From assembly GCA_028712895.1 (NCBI GenBank), contig JAQTPL010000005.1:1-64000 (forward strand): a stretch of DNA of 64,000 bases, in the 5' to 3' direction. Position 1 is the first letter of the stretch. Each line of letters starts with the position of its first letter. Shown piece by piece: positions 41,142-50,719 of this stretch. The position numbers were made by a program, and so were the translations under genes. Under the pieces are notes generated by a model that made no database searches, was not told the origin of the DNA, and was given only the letters and a program-made list of their open reading frames with translations. The stretch is from a bacterium (GTDB lineage: Bacteria > CAYTYR01 > UBA6262).

Positions 41142-42234
41142 TAATCTCGAAAATCTGTTAAGGTATATGGTTGAACGAAAAGCCAGTGACCTTCATTTGC
41201 GGGTAGGATTGCATCCTATTTTGCGGATTAACGAAGAATTAGTGCATACTGAATTCGATCCGATGAAAAAAGAAGATATTGAAGGATTAGCCATGGGGAT
41301 CATGAGTGATGAACAGAAACAAATGTTCAAACATGATCATGAGCTGGATATGGCCTATAGTGTTAGCGGCCTGGCCAGGTTCAGGCTGAATATATTCTAT
41401 CAGCGCGGTTCAGTCAGTATCGCTCTCAGGATGGTGCCGATCCAGATCCTGGGATATGAAGAATTAAATTTGCCACCGATCATTGCTACCCTCGCGGAAA
41501 AGCAGAGAGGCCTGGTGTTGGTCACAGGAACTACCGGCAGCGGTAAATCGACAACCTTGGCCGCGATGGTGGATCATATAAATACTACCCGGAAAGCCCA
41601 TATCATCACGATCGAAGATCCGATAGAGTTCTTGCATAAAGATAAATTGAGCATCTTGAGCCAGAGAGAAGTAGGGTTAGACACCCGTAATTTCGTCACA
41701 GCCCTGCGTCACGTGATGAGGCAAGATCCGAATGTGGTTCTGATCGGTGAAATGCGTGATTTGGAGACGATGGCCTCAGCTATGACCGCGGCCCAACTTG
41801 GTCACCTGGTCATGAGTACCTTGCACACAGTCGATGCTGTCCAGACCATTTCCCGTATTATCGACTTGTTCCCTCCTTATCAGCAGGCGCAGGTCCGCTT
41901 GCAGATGGCTAATACTTTACAGGGTGTGATTTCACAGCGTTTATTACCCAGGATCGACCAGCCGGGCCTGATCCCGGCGGTAGAAATATTGATTGCTACG
42001 CCTTATGTTAAAAAACTGATCGAGGAAAATAACATTAGCGATCTCCGTAAGGCTATTAATGAAGGCGGATACTACGGGATGCAATCATTTAACCAGGCCT
42101 TAGTAGCCCTGTATAAAGGCGGCAAAGTGTCGTTGGAAGAAGCTTTAGCCGCAGCTTCCAATCCTGAAGAACTGATGCTGAACATCAGGGGTATATATTC
42201 AGGCAGTGATATGAATATAGGCAAGGATAAATGA
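41131..42234 (+). CDS. PilT/PilU-type ATPase
   Basis: GTTGSGKSTTLAAM, EDPIEFLHK, GEMRDLETMASAMTAAQLGHLVMSTLHT. Confidence 0.92.
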   Translation: MKLDNLENLLRYMVERKASDLHLRVGLHPILRINEELVHTEFDPMKKEDIEGLAMGIMSDEQKQMFKHDHELDMAYSVSGLARFRLNIFYQRGSVSIALRMVPIQILGYEELNLPPIIATLAEKQRGLVLVTGTTGSGKSTTLAAMVDHINTTRKAHIITIEDPIEFLHKDKLSILSQREVGLDTRNFVTALRHVMRQDPNVVLIGEMRDLETMASAMTAAQLGHLVMSTLHTVDAVQTISRIIDLFPPYQQAQVRLQMANTLQGVISQRLLPRIDQPGLIPAVEILIATPYVKKLIEENNISDLRKAINEGGYYGMQSFNQALVALYKGGKVSLEEALAAASNPEELMLNIRGIYSGSDMNIGKDK

Positions 42235-42944
42235 GGAAGGGGATATTCACTCTGCCCCGTTTTTCAAAGAACCATACTATCCTCCAGGGAACTACTTCTG
42301 TTTCCCTGGGGGATTTTAATTTTTTCCACGGCCATCACCGGATATTGGTCCGTGAGGATATAAAAATCCTGAAAAAACTGCTATGTTGTGAAAAAGCTCC
42401 TCTAGTACTCGTGGAGCAGGTTCATGGCTGCCGGATCAAAGCTGTCCGGACGAAACCTAAAACAGGAATATCTTATTTTTCGGGTTTCGATGCCTTAATG
42501 ACCGCAGAACGAGGTTTGTTGATCGGTATCCTTACTGCCGATTGCCTGCCGGTTTTCCTCTTTGACCGCCGCCAGAACGTCATTGGACTGGCACATGCCG
42601 GTTGGCGGGGAATTGCAAAAAAAATAGTGCCGGCAACCATAAATAGAATGATAAAACTGTATGGCACCTGTCCCGCCGATATAATAGCCGGCATCGGACC
42701 GCATATCTCTGCCAAACACTACGAAATAGATTCCGGGACTGCCCGTCAGCTTGGATTACCGGCCAAAAATAGTACCCCAGCTGACCTGGCCAAATTAGTC
42801 AGGGATCAATTGCGCGGGAACGGGGTGCCTGGATCAGCTATAGAAATATCCCCGCTTTGTACTTATTCTTCCCGGCAGTGTTACTCCTATCGCCGCCAAG
42901 GGAAAAAAGCCGGCCGCCTGCTATCTTTTCTATTGCTAAAATAG
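42231..42944 (+). CDS. pgeF: Multicopper polyphenol oxidase-like purine nucleosidase (YfiH/PgeF family)
   Basis: LTADCLPVFLFD, AHAGWRGI, AGIGPHISAKHYEI. Confidence 0.92.
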   Translation: MRKGIFTLPRFSKNHTILQGTTSVSLGDFNFFHGHHRILVREDIKILKKLLCCEKAPLVLVEQVHGCRIKAVRTKPKTGISYFSGFDALMTAERGLLIGILTADCLPVFLFDRRQNVIGLAHAGWRGIAKKIVPATINRMIKLYGTCPADIIAGIGPHISAKHYEIDSGTARQLGLPAKNSTPADLAKLVRDQLRGNGVPGSAIEISPLCTYSSRQCYSYRRQGKKAGRLLSFLLLK

Positions 42945-42961
42945 CTATTTTTTGATATAAT
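42933..42961 (+). promoter_or_regulatory. Promoter for yggS homolog
   Basis: TTGCTA-N17-TATAAT, -10 ends 11 nt before the ATG. Confidence 0.6.
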
Positions 42962-42972
42962 AAAACTTTAAT

Positions 42973-43659
42973 ATGAGTGCTATTTATGATAATGTACAGC
43001 AAGTGCGGTCAATAATTTCCCGGCAGGCGGCAGCAACTGGCCGTAATCCAGGGGAAATTACCCTGGTCGCAGTGACAAAAACTGTTGCTCCGGAACTTGT
43101 GCAGGAAGCCTTAGCCGCAGGAGTGACTGATATTGGTGAGAATAAGGTACAGGAAGCCCTGTCTAAAAGTACCTGTCTCGGCAGCGGCTTTAACTGGCAC
43201 TTAATAGGTCATTTGCAGACTAATAAAGTCAAAGCAGCTGTACAGCTGTTTGCATTGATCCACTCCGTGGATTCACTGAAGTTAATAGAAGCTATAGACC
43301 GGGAAGCTGGCTGGATCGGCAAGCAACAGCAGATCCTGATCGAAATCAATATCTCAGGCGAGGAAAGCAAGTACGGTTGTACACCGGCAGATGCTTTGGA
43401 CATGATAAGAGCAGCCAGCTTGAAAAGTAATGTGCACGTAGCAGGGCTGATGACTATGGCCCCGTTCACTGCTGATAAAGACCGGATCCAGGCAGTATTC
43501 AGGGGACTAAGGGAATTAAAAGATACCATCGCCGGGTACCACCTGCCGAATATTGAAATGAAACATCTTTCCATGGGTATGTCCCATGACTTTGAAATTG
43601 CTATCGCTGAAGGAGCCACCCTCGTGCGTATCGGCACGGCGATATTTGGCAAAAGATAA
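42973..43659 (+). CDS. yggS: YggS family PLP homeostasis protein
   Basis: LVAVTKTV, DIGENKVQEAL, HLIGHLQTNK, LSMGMSHDFEIAI. Confidence 0.95.
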   Translation: MSAIYDNVQQVRSIISRQAAATGRNPGEITLVAVTKTVAPELVQEALAAGVTDIGENKVQEALSKSTCLGSGFNWHLIGHLQTNKVKAAVQLFALIHSVDSLKLIEAIDREAGWIGKQQQILIEINISGEESKYGCTPADALDMIRAASLKSNVHVAGLMTMAPFTADKDRIQAVFRGLRELKDTIAGYHLPNIEMKHLSMGMSHDFEIAIAEGATLVRIGTAIFGKR

Positions 43660-43662
43660 AGT

Positions 43663-43744
43663 AAAAACAGTTTTAAGTTTTGAATTAATGTAAGTAGATA
43701 ATTTACCATAACTCAACACTCAAAACTTATAACTCAAAATTGCT
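43663..43744. repeat. Word-hairpin repeat, AACTCAAAACT family (F2)
   Basis: cagttttaagttttgaatt ... aactcaacactcaaaacttataactcaaaattg. Confidence 0.75.
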
Positions 43745-43756
43745 TTTAAACTAGGA

Positions 43757-44569
43757 GTGAATATGATCAACAAGAAAATTGGGATAATTGGTTGCGGGAA
43801 TATGGGCGGGACCATTGCTAAGGGCCTGGTCAAGAATAATTTATTCAGTAAACAGAATGTCCTTATTTGCGACAAAGACAAAAAAAAGGTAGCGCATTTA
43901 AGAAAAGAAATAAAAGTAAAAAGTGTCTGTCCCAGCAATGAACTGGCTAAAAAGGCGGAGATTATTATTTTGGCGGTCAAGCCAAAGGATTTCGACCGGA
44001 TTTTGCAAAAAATAAGCAAAACAGTTGGTACCAGAAAACTGGTGATCTCGGTTGCTGCCGGTATTTCGACCAGCCATATAGAATATTATCTCGGGCATGC
44101 GCCTGTAGTTCGGGTCATGCCAAATTTGGCCGTGATCGTGTCTACGGGTATGTCCGCCATTTGCAAAGGCAAGTTTGCTAAAAAACAACATCTGGCCTTG
44201 ACTGAAAAGGTATTTCGCAGTATCGGCAAGACAGTCGTTGTGCCGGAACCGTTAATGAACGCGGTCACCGCAGTTTCCGGCAGTGGCCCGGCCTATATCT
44301 TTGAAGTTATGGAAGATATGATCAAGGCGGCAATGAAAGCAGGTATATCCAAGGATGTCAGTGAAGAACTGGTAAAACAAACTGTTTTCGGTTCAGCCAA
44401 AATGGTTATCGAAGGGAAAGACGGTCCGGCTGTATTACGGGACAGGGTCACTTCTCCCGGAGGTACGACAGAGGCGGCACTTAAACACATGAAACAACAC
44501 CATTTTTCTGCCGTCCTCATTGAAGCGATCCAGAAAGCAAAACGCCGGGCCAAGGAATTAGGAAGGTAA
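43757..44569 (+). CDS. proC: Pyrroline-5-carboxylate reductase
   Basis: GIIGCGNMGGTIAKGL, VRVMPNLA, VSGSGPAYIFE. Confidence 0.96.
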   Translation: MNMINKKIGIIGCGNMGGTIAKGLVKNNLFSKQNVLICDKDKKKVAHLRKEIKVKSVCPSNELAKKAEIIILAVKPKDFDRILQKISKTVGTRKLVISVAAGISTSHIEYYLGHAPVVRVMPNLAVIVSTGMSAICKGKFAKKQHLALTEKVFRSIGKTVVVPEPLMNAVTAVSGSGPAYIFEVMEDMIKAAMKAGISKDVSEELVKQTVFGSAKMVIEGKDGPAVLRDRVTSPGGTTEAALKHMKQHHFSAVLIEAIQKAKRRAKELGR

Positions 44570-44570
44570 A

Positions 44571-45539
44571 ATGTATAAGTTTAAAAAGATATTAGCGCTC
44601 CCAGCCGCAGTTTTACTGCTATTGGTATCCGTCCAGGGGTGGTCGGATGACCTGGATCCTGATTGGCCAAGCCAGTCACCGCTTATGTTTACAGCCAAAG
44701 CCTTGGCTATACATTCAGGATTTTTACAAGGTCATACCAAGTATCATATTAATTTTAACGGTGGGGCCAGTGAGCTGGAATTCCCTCTGGATGTGCCGGT
44801 TTGGGGAGTTAAAGGCATATTAGGATATAAGCAATCAGAAAGCAATATGAATGAGACTGCCAGGTTAACTTTTACCTATCTCACCAATACCAGCCAGGAT
44901 GCGGGAAAGATGAAAGATTCAGACTGGATCGATGATGATAATCATGACGGGGTGGATATTTATTCAGAGTCAGATACTGAACTAAAGGCTGAGGTTTATG
45001 CGTTTGATTACCTTTACAATATGTACCCAAATCAGACGATCAGCTTTGGCCCGTTGCTCGGTTACCAGGTACATAAATTTAAATACCGGATCTATAATAC
45101 GGTCCAGGTAGGGTATGGTCCTTACAGCTCGGAAACCGCTTCTGTCACCAGTAAAACCATGGATTATAACGTAAGATATGAAGCAATTTATCTGGGAGTC
45201 GGTTCGTTCAGCGGGGATATAGATAAGCTGACCTTTAATGCCGGATTTGGCTATTCCCCCTGGGCTAAAGCCAGTGACCGGGACGATCACGTGCTGAGAT
45301 ACAAATTAAGCGAAGGAGAGGCTAAAGGATCTGCTTATATCTTTAAAGGGGACGCAGAATGGCATTTTACCAGCCAATGGTCCCTGCAAGCTGCCGGGCA
45401 ATACCAGAAATTCGATACTGACGGCAATCAGCACCAGACTTTTTATGATCCATCCCTAGCTGACTTTGCTTTTGATGTTGATGATAATATTTCCGCCCAA
45501 TATTATTTTATGACTATTGGCATTATTTATTATTTTTAG
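44571..45539 (+). CDS. Omptin-family outer-membrane aspartyl protease-like beta-barrel
   Basis: Signal peptide; DSDW (residues 116-119) and DRDDH (236-240) match OmpT catalytic Asp83/Asp85 and Asp210/His212 contexts; C-terminal YYF. Confidence 0.78.
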   Translation: MYKFKKILALPAAVLLLLVSVQGWSDDLDPDWPSQSPLMFTAKALAIHSGFLQGHTKYHINFNGGASELEFPLDVPVWGVKGILGYKQSESNMNETARLTFTYLTNTSQDAGKMKDSDWIDDDNHDGVDIYSESDTELKAEVYAFDYLYNMYPNQTISFGPLLGYQVHKFKYRIYNTVQVGYGPYSSETASVTSKTMDYNVRYEAIYLGVGSFSGDIDKLTFNAGFGYSPWAKASDRDDHVLRYKLSEGEAKGSAYIFKGDAEWHFTSQWSLQAAGQYQKFDTDGNQHQTFYDPSLADFAFDVDDNISAQYYFMTIGIIYYF

Positions 45540-45565
45540 ATTAGAACAGTCCCAGGAGAATTTTA

Positions 45566-46600
45566 GTGCCCGTGAAAACACTTTTTTACCGTAATCATAC
45601 TTTGTATGTACTGGACCAGTTACAATTGCCGCAAAGAAAAAAATATATTGCCTGCCGGGATTGGCAGCAGGTAGCCCAGGTAATCAAAAAAATGAATATA
45701 CGGGGCGCTCCGGCTATCGGCCTGGCGGCGGCATTCGGGATCGCCCTGGCAGCCGAGACACAGGAAGCGCGGGATAAGCGGCGTTTCCTGGATCAGATCC
45801 GTAAAGCGGCAGGGGAATTGAAAGCTACCAGGCCTACCGCGACAAACCTGATCTGGGCTCTCCGGCAAATGCTTGATCATCTGGCAAAGATCAAAGATCA
45901 GGATATAAATAGTATTAAAGTGTTATTGGAAAAAAAGGCACAGCAGATTTGGCATGAAGATGTACTCATTAACAAAAAACTGGCAGTTCATGGCGAAAAA
46001 TTAATTCACCGGAAGGACAGGATCCTTACTCACTGCAATACCGGAGCCCTGGCAACAGCCGGTTATGGCACTGCCTTGGGAGTGGTCCGTGAAGCGCATA
46101 AGCGCGGCAAGCAGGTCAGCGTGCTGGTAGATGAAACCAGGCCTTATCTGCAAGGTGCCCGTCTCACGGCCTGGGAATTAAAGGAAGAAAATATACCGTT
46201 CCACCTGATCAGCGATAATATGGCCGGGCATTTTATTTCCCGCGGTGAGGTTGATTGCATTATTACCGGCGCTGATTGCGTCACTGCCAATGGCGATACT
46301 GCTAATAAAATAGGCACATATATCCTGGCTGTTCTGGCTAAAGAGAATAAGATACCGTTTTACATAGCCGCGCCTTTATCGACTATTGATACACATATCA
46401 AGACCGGGTCGGATATCACTATTGAAGAACGCCCTGCTGATGAAATCACGATGATCGCTGGCATCAGGATCGCGCCTGAAGGTATTAAGGTAAAAAATCC
46501 GGCTTTTGATATCACTCCCCATAAATATATCACCGCGATCATTACTGAAAAAGGGATAGTAAAGAAACCGTATTTAAAGAACTTGAAAAAATTAAAATAG
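45566..46600 (+). CDS. mtnA: S-methyl-5-thioribose-1-phosphate isomerase
   Basis: RGAPAIGLAAAFG, THCNTGALATAGYGTALG, GADCVTANGDTANKIGTY. Confidence 0.96.
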   Translation: MPVKTLFYRNHTLYVLDQLQLPQRKKYIACRDWQQVAQVIKKMNIRGAPAIGLAAAFGIALAAETQEARDKRRFLDQIRKAAGELKATRPTATNLIWALRQMLDHLAKIKDQDINSIKVLLEKKAQQIWHEDVLINKKLAVHGEKLIHRKDRILTHCNTGALATAGYGTALGVVREAHKRGKQVSVLVDETRPYLQGARLTAWELKEENIPFHLISDNMAGHFISRGEVDCIITGADCVTANGDTANKIGTYILAVLAKENKIPFYIAAPLSTIDTHIKTGSDITIEERPADEITMIAGIRIAPEGIKVKNPAFDITPHKYITAIITEKGIVKKPYLKNLKKLK

Positions 46601-46632
46601 CTGCAAATAAGAGGCAGCCTCAGGATTACTCA

Positions 46633-47169
46633 ATGAAATACCCGACAATTTTCCATTTAATCGCTGATTTGACTGAAAAGAATAAAATATCATGTGTGCT
46701 TATCGGCGGATTTGCCGTCAATTATTATAAAGTCAGCCGGCAGACGGCAGATGTAGATATGCTGATCACCAAAGAAGATTTTGAGGAAATCACCATTGTC
46801 TTGCATAAAGCTGGCTACAAAAAGGACTATATTCAGGAAACATTTGCAAGGTTTACGGATAGTAAAAGAAATCTTATGGATGTTGATTTTATGTTCGTAA
46901 ATAAGGAAACTCTGGATAGAATTATCACTGCTGGCAAAAAAATAAGTATTGCCGGACAGAAAGTGATAGTGCCTTCGTTAAATAATCTAATTGCTCTTAA
47001 ATTGCATTCTCTTAAACATAACTATAAAATCAGAGAAATTAAGGATCTGCCGGATATAGTAAGTCTGATACGGGTAAATCATTTTCCTTATAGAGGGAAA
47101 GAGTTTAAGGAATTATGCCTGAAATATGGCACGGCCAAAATCTATGAGAGGATTTTAAAAGCTTTATAA
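46633..47169 (+). CDS. Nucleotidyltransferase-superfamily protein (AbiEii/MNT-like)
   Basis: LIGGFAVNYYKVSRQTADVDMLI (GG...DxD), DVDFMF. Confidence 0.75.
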   Translation: MKYPTIFHLIADLTEKNKISCVLIGGFAVNYYKVSRQTADVDMLITKEDFEEITIVLHKAGYKKDYIQETFARFTDSKRNLMDVDFMFVNKETLDRIITAGKKISIAGQKVIVPSLNNLIALKLHSLKHNYKIREIKDLPDIVSLIRVNHFPYRGKEFKELCLKYGTAKIYERILKAL

Positions 47170-47173
47170 CAAT

Positions 47174-47350
47174 ATGAAAAAGCTAATTTTACCCATACTA
47201 AAAAACCAACCTTTTAAAGCTAAATGTTTATCGATGAATGAATATTTGAAATTTGTAGAGTTTAATCTTAAATATACATCTAATAATCGAAAAGCCCGTA
47301 ACTATTGGCGCCGGATTTCCGCTGTTAATGTGTCTTTTGCTCTAAAATAA
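47174..47350 (+). CDS. 58-aa hypothetical protein paired with the nucleotidyltransferase (below ORF-track cutoff)
   Basis: ATG 4 nt after upstream stop; MKKLILPILKNQPFKAKCLSMNEYLKFVEFNLKYTSNNRKARNYWRRISAVNVSFALK. Confidence 0.5.
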   Translation: MKKLILPILKNQPFKAKCLSMNEYLKFVEFNLKYTSNNRKARNYWRRISAVNVSFALK

Positions 47351-47462
47351 GAGACGACAAACAGTGTCCCCTGATGCAACAGGGAGATTTGACCATGACC
47401 AGGAAAAGTGTAAAAAGGTTATAGGAAATAAGTTAATACATAATTTATGCTTGGAGGAATAG

Positions 47463-50252
47463 GTGGACTATAGTAAGACAGTTAATTTACCGCATACTGA
47501 TTTTCCCATGAAAGCAGACTTGCCCAGGCGTGAGCCTGAAATACTTAAGACCTGGGAAGAATCAAAGCTATATCAGCAGACCCGCCAAAATGCCCAGAAT
47601 AAGCCTAAATTCATATTGCATGACGGGCCGCCTTACGCTAACGGCCATATTCATTTAGGACATGCCTTGAATAAGATCCTGAAGGACATAGTGGTAAAGT
47701 ACAAGATCATGCAAGGGTTCGATGTGCCTTTTAATCCTGGCTGGGATTGCCATGGTCTGCCAGTCGAACACCAGTTATTCAAAGAATTGAAGATCACCAA
47801 ACATGAGATAGACCAGGTAACCTTCCGGCAAAAAGCCCGGGTCTATGCAAAAAAGTTCATTGATATCCAGCGAGAAGAGTTCAAGCGCTTGGGCTTGCTG
47901 GCAGACTGGGATAATCCCTATATCACTATGACCAATGAATATGAATCTGCCATCATCGGGGTATTTAAGGAACTGGTACGCAAAGATTACATTTATAAAG
48001 GCCTGAAACCGGTACATTGGTGTGCCACGTGCGAGACTGCCCTGGCTGAAGCAGAAGTGGAATACGCAGACCATACTTCTCCATCGGTTTATGTCAAATT
48101 TCCCGTAAAAAATGAAAAAGACACTTATGTCTTGATCTGGACTACCACTCCCTGGACTTTGCCGGCCAACGTGGCTGTAGCTTTCCATCCGGAAAGCGAA
48201 TATGCCTATGTTAAGACCGGTAATGAGACCTGGATCATGGCTGAACAACTGGTCGAGCGGGTAATGTCCAAGGCCAAGCTCAGCGGTCAAACTATCTTGA
48301 AAAAAGTATCAGGAAAAACACTGGAAGGTTTAAAACTAGATCATCCTTTTATTGAACGGGAAGTGGTTGGTATCCTGGGTGATTTTGTCACTATGGAAGA
48401 CGGTACCGGGGTAGTGCATATCGCTCCGGGACATGGCGAAGAAGATTACCTGGCCGGCAAGAAATATAACCTGCCGATCATTGCTCCGGTCAATGACCAG
48501 GGTAAATTTACGAGTGATGTTAAAGACTTTGCCGGACAGTTTGTTTTTAAGGCCAATGAACCGATCAAAGAATTATTAAAGAGTAAGAACCTCTTAGTTC
48601 ATACGGAAGAAATCACTCATTCCTATCCGCATTGCTGGCGCTGTAAGAGACCGGTGATATTCCGGGCTACTGAACAATGGTTCCTGGGAGTGGACAGGCA
48701 GGGATTGCGTCAGGAATTACTGGCCAATATCAAGAAAGTAACCTGGGTACCCGAACTCGGGGAAAAGCGCATTGCCAGTATGGTCGAACAACGGCCAGAC
48801 TGGTGTCTCTCCAGGCAACGCTACTGGGGCATGCCGATACCTATTTTTTATTGTAAGGAATGCAATACTGACTTGATGGATGTGGAAGCGATAGAAGCAG
48901 TAGAGAACATGGTGCGCAAAGAGGGCAGTGACAGCTGGTATATCAAATCAGCGGAAGAGATCCTGCCGGCAAAAATAAAATGTCCCAAATGCGGTAACCG
49001 CAATTTCCGCAAGGAAACCGATATTCTCGATGTCTGGTTTGATTCCGGGGTGAGCCACACGGCAGTCTTGAAGCATCCGGAAATATTTCCCGGAGTGACC
49101 TGGCCCAGTGATATGTACCTGGAAGGCAGTGACCAGCACCGTGGCTGGTTCCAGACTTCGCTCATAACGTCCGTAGCTACTACCGGGCAAGCTCCGTATA
49201 AGACTGTCTTAACGCATGGGTTTACCGTTGATGGTGAAGGCAAAAAGCAGAGCAAATCCCTGGGTAATGTGATCAGCCCGCAAGATATTTATTCGCAACA
49301 GGGAGCGGATATCATTCGTTTATGGGTATCCAGCGTGGATTATACTGAAGACGCGCGCCTGTCACCTGATATTATTAAGAGATTGACGGAAGCATACCGC
49401 AAGATCAGGAATACGGTCAGGTATTTCCTGGCTAACACTTCTGATTTTGACGCGACCAAGGATACTGTATCATACGCGCAGTTGACGGATATAGATAAAT
49501 GGGCCCTGCATAAACTGCAGGAACTCATCATCGATGTTACCAAGGCGTATGATTCATACCAATTCCATCAGGTATATTCCAAAGTCTATAATTTTTGTGT
49601 CGTAGCTATGAGTTCTTTTTACCTGGATGTGCTTAAGGACCGTTTATATACCTTTAAGAGCGACGGATTGTCCAGAAGGTCTGCCCAGACAGTGCTCCAC
49701 GAAATACTGGGGACCCTGGCCCGGCTGCTGGCCCCGGTACTTTCTTTTACGGCAGAAGAGATCTGGCGTTATATCCCGGGACAGAATAAGGAGGAAAGCA
49801 TTCTCCTGGCGGCGTTCCCCTTAGCGAAGAAGGAATACCTGAACAATGATCTGGTCGCGGAATGGGATAAAGTGTTATTGCTGCGCGGCGAAATATCCAA
49901 AGCCTTGGAAATAGCCAGGCGGGATAAAGTCATCAACAGTTCTTTAGAAGCAAAGGTGCATATTTATTTGCCGGCTAACCATGAATTGGCCGGAGTGCTG
50001 AAGAAGTTTGATCATTCCTGGCCAGCGATCATGATTGTTTCGCAGGCTGAATTGCCACTGGCGCCGCTGGCTGGTGAAAAAGTGTTCACCTCTCCTGAAA
50101 TGACTGGGTTGCAGGTTTTGGTGACTAAAGCAGAGGGGACGAAGTGCGCCCGCTGCTGGAATTATAGCAAAGCGGTCGGCCAGGATCAGGAACATCCTGA
50201 AATATGCGAGCGTTGCCTGCCGGTGGTGACGGGACAGGAGCCTAGCGCGTGA
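47463..50252 (+). CDS. ileS: Isoleucyl-tRNA synthetase
   Basis: PPYANGHIHLGHALNK, GKKQSKSLGN, C-terminal zinc CARCW...CERC. Confidence 0.98.
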   Translation: MDYSKTVNLPHTDFPMKADLPRREPEILKTWEESKLYQQTRQNAQNKPKFILHDGPPYANGHIHLGHALNKILKDIVVKYKIMQGFDVPFNPGWDCHGLPVEHQLFKELKITKHEIDQVTFRQKARVYAKKFIDIQREEFKRLGLLADWDNPYITMTNEYESAIIGVFKELVRKDYIYKGLKPVHWCATCETALAEAEVEYADHTSPSVYVKFPVKNEKDTYVLIWTTTPWTLPANVAVAFHPESEYAYVKTGNETWIMAEQLVERVMSKAKLSGQTILKKVSGKTLEGLKLDHPFIEREVVGILGDFVTMEDGTGVVHIAPGHGEEDYLAGKKYNLPIIAPVNDQGKFTSDVKDFAGQFVFKANEPIKELLKSKNLLVHTEEITHSYPHCWRCKRPVIFRATEQWFLGVDRQGLRQELLANIKKVTWVPELGEKRIASMVEQRPDWCLSRQRYWGMPIPIFYCKECNTDLMDVEAIEAVENMVRKEGSDSWYIKSAEEILPAKIKCPKCGNRNFRKETDILDVWFDSGVSHTAVLKHPEIFPGVTWPSDMYLEGSDQHRGWFQTSLITSVATTGQAPYKTVLTHGFTVDGEGKKQSKSLGNVISPQDIYSQQGADIIRLWVSSVDYTEDARLSPDIIKRLTEAYRKIRNTVRYFLANTSDFDATKDTVSYAQLTDIDKWALHKLQELIIDVTKAYDSYQFHQVYSKVYNFCVVAMSSFYLDVLKDRLYTFKSDGLSRRSAQTVLHEILGTLARLLAPVLSFTAEEIWRYIPGQNKEESILLAAFPLAKKEYLNNDLVAEWDKVLLLRGEISKALEIARRDKVINSSLEAKVHIYLPANHELAGVLKKFDHSWPAIMIVSQAELPLAPLAGEKVFTSPEMTGLQVLVTKAEGTKCARCWNYSKAVGQDQEHPEICERCLPVVTGQEPSA

Positions 50253-50719
50253 TCTTAATTATATTTTTCCTACTAATTCTGTTGGCTGACCAGTACACTA
50301 AGCTGATCGTACAGCAGGATATGATCGTTGGCCAGAGTATTCCGGTCATCCATAAGATTTTTCATTTTACCTATGTGCAAAACAGCGGCGGGGCTTTCGG
50401 CATCCTGCGCGGCCGGACTAACCTTTTTATTATTATTTCTATAATCGTGATCCTGTTCATAGTTTATTTCATGTTCAAGGAAGAAAAGAAAGATTACTTT
50501 GTCAAAGTAGTCTGTGCTTTTGTCTTGGGCGGTGCGATCAGCAACCTGATCGACCGCATCAGGTTAGGTTATGTGGTTGATTTCGTAGATTTCCAGGTCT
50601 GGCCGGTGTTTGATATAGCTGATTCCGCGATCAGTATCGGCATGGTATTATTGTTCATTCGCCTATTTTTTAAAAAAGATGAACAGCCAATAAATCGTCA
50701 AGTAGAAGGAGAAAAATAA
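50249..50719 (+). CDS. lspA: Lipoprotein signal peptidase
   Basis: SNLIDRIRLGYVVDFVDF, FDIADSAISIG. Confidence 0.96.
   Translation: MILIIFFLLILLADQYTKLIVQQDMIVGQSIPVIHKIFHFTYVQNSGGAFGILRGRTNLFIIISIIVILFIVYFMFKEEKKDYFVKVVCAFVLGGAISNLIDRIRLGYVVDFVDFQVWPVFDIADSAISIGMVLLFIRLFFKKDEQPINRQVEGEK

Noticed and set aside
47351-47462. T-box leader upstream of ileS
   Set aside because: No AGGGTGGNACCGCG T-box sequence or specifier-stem layout was seen.
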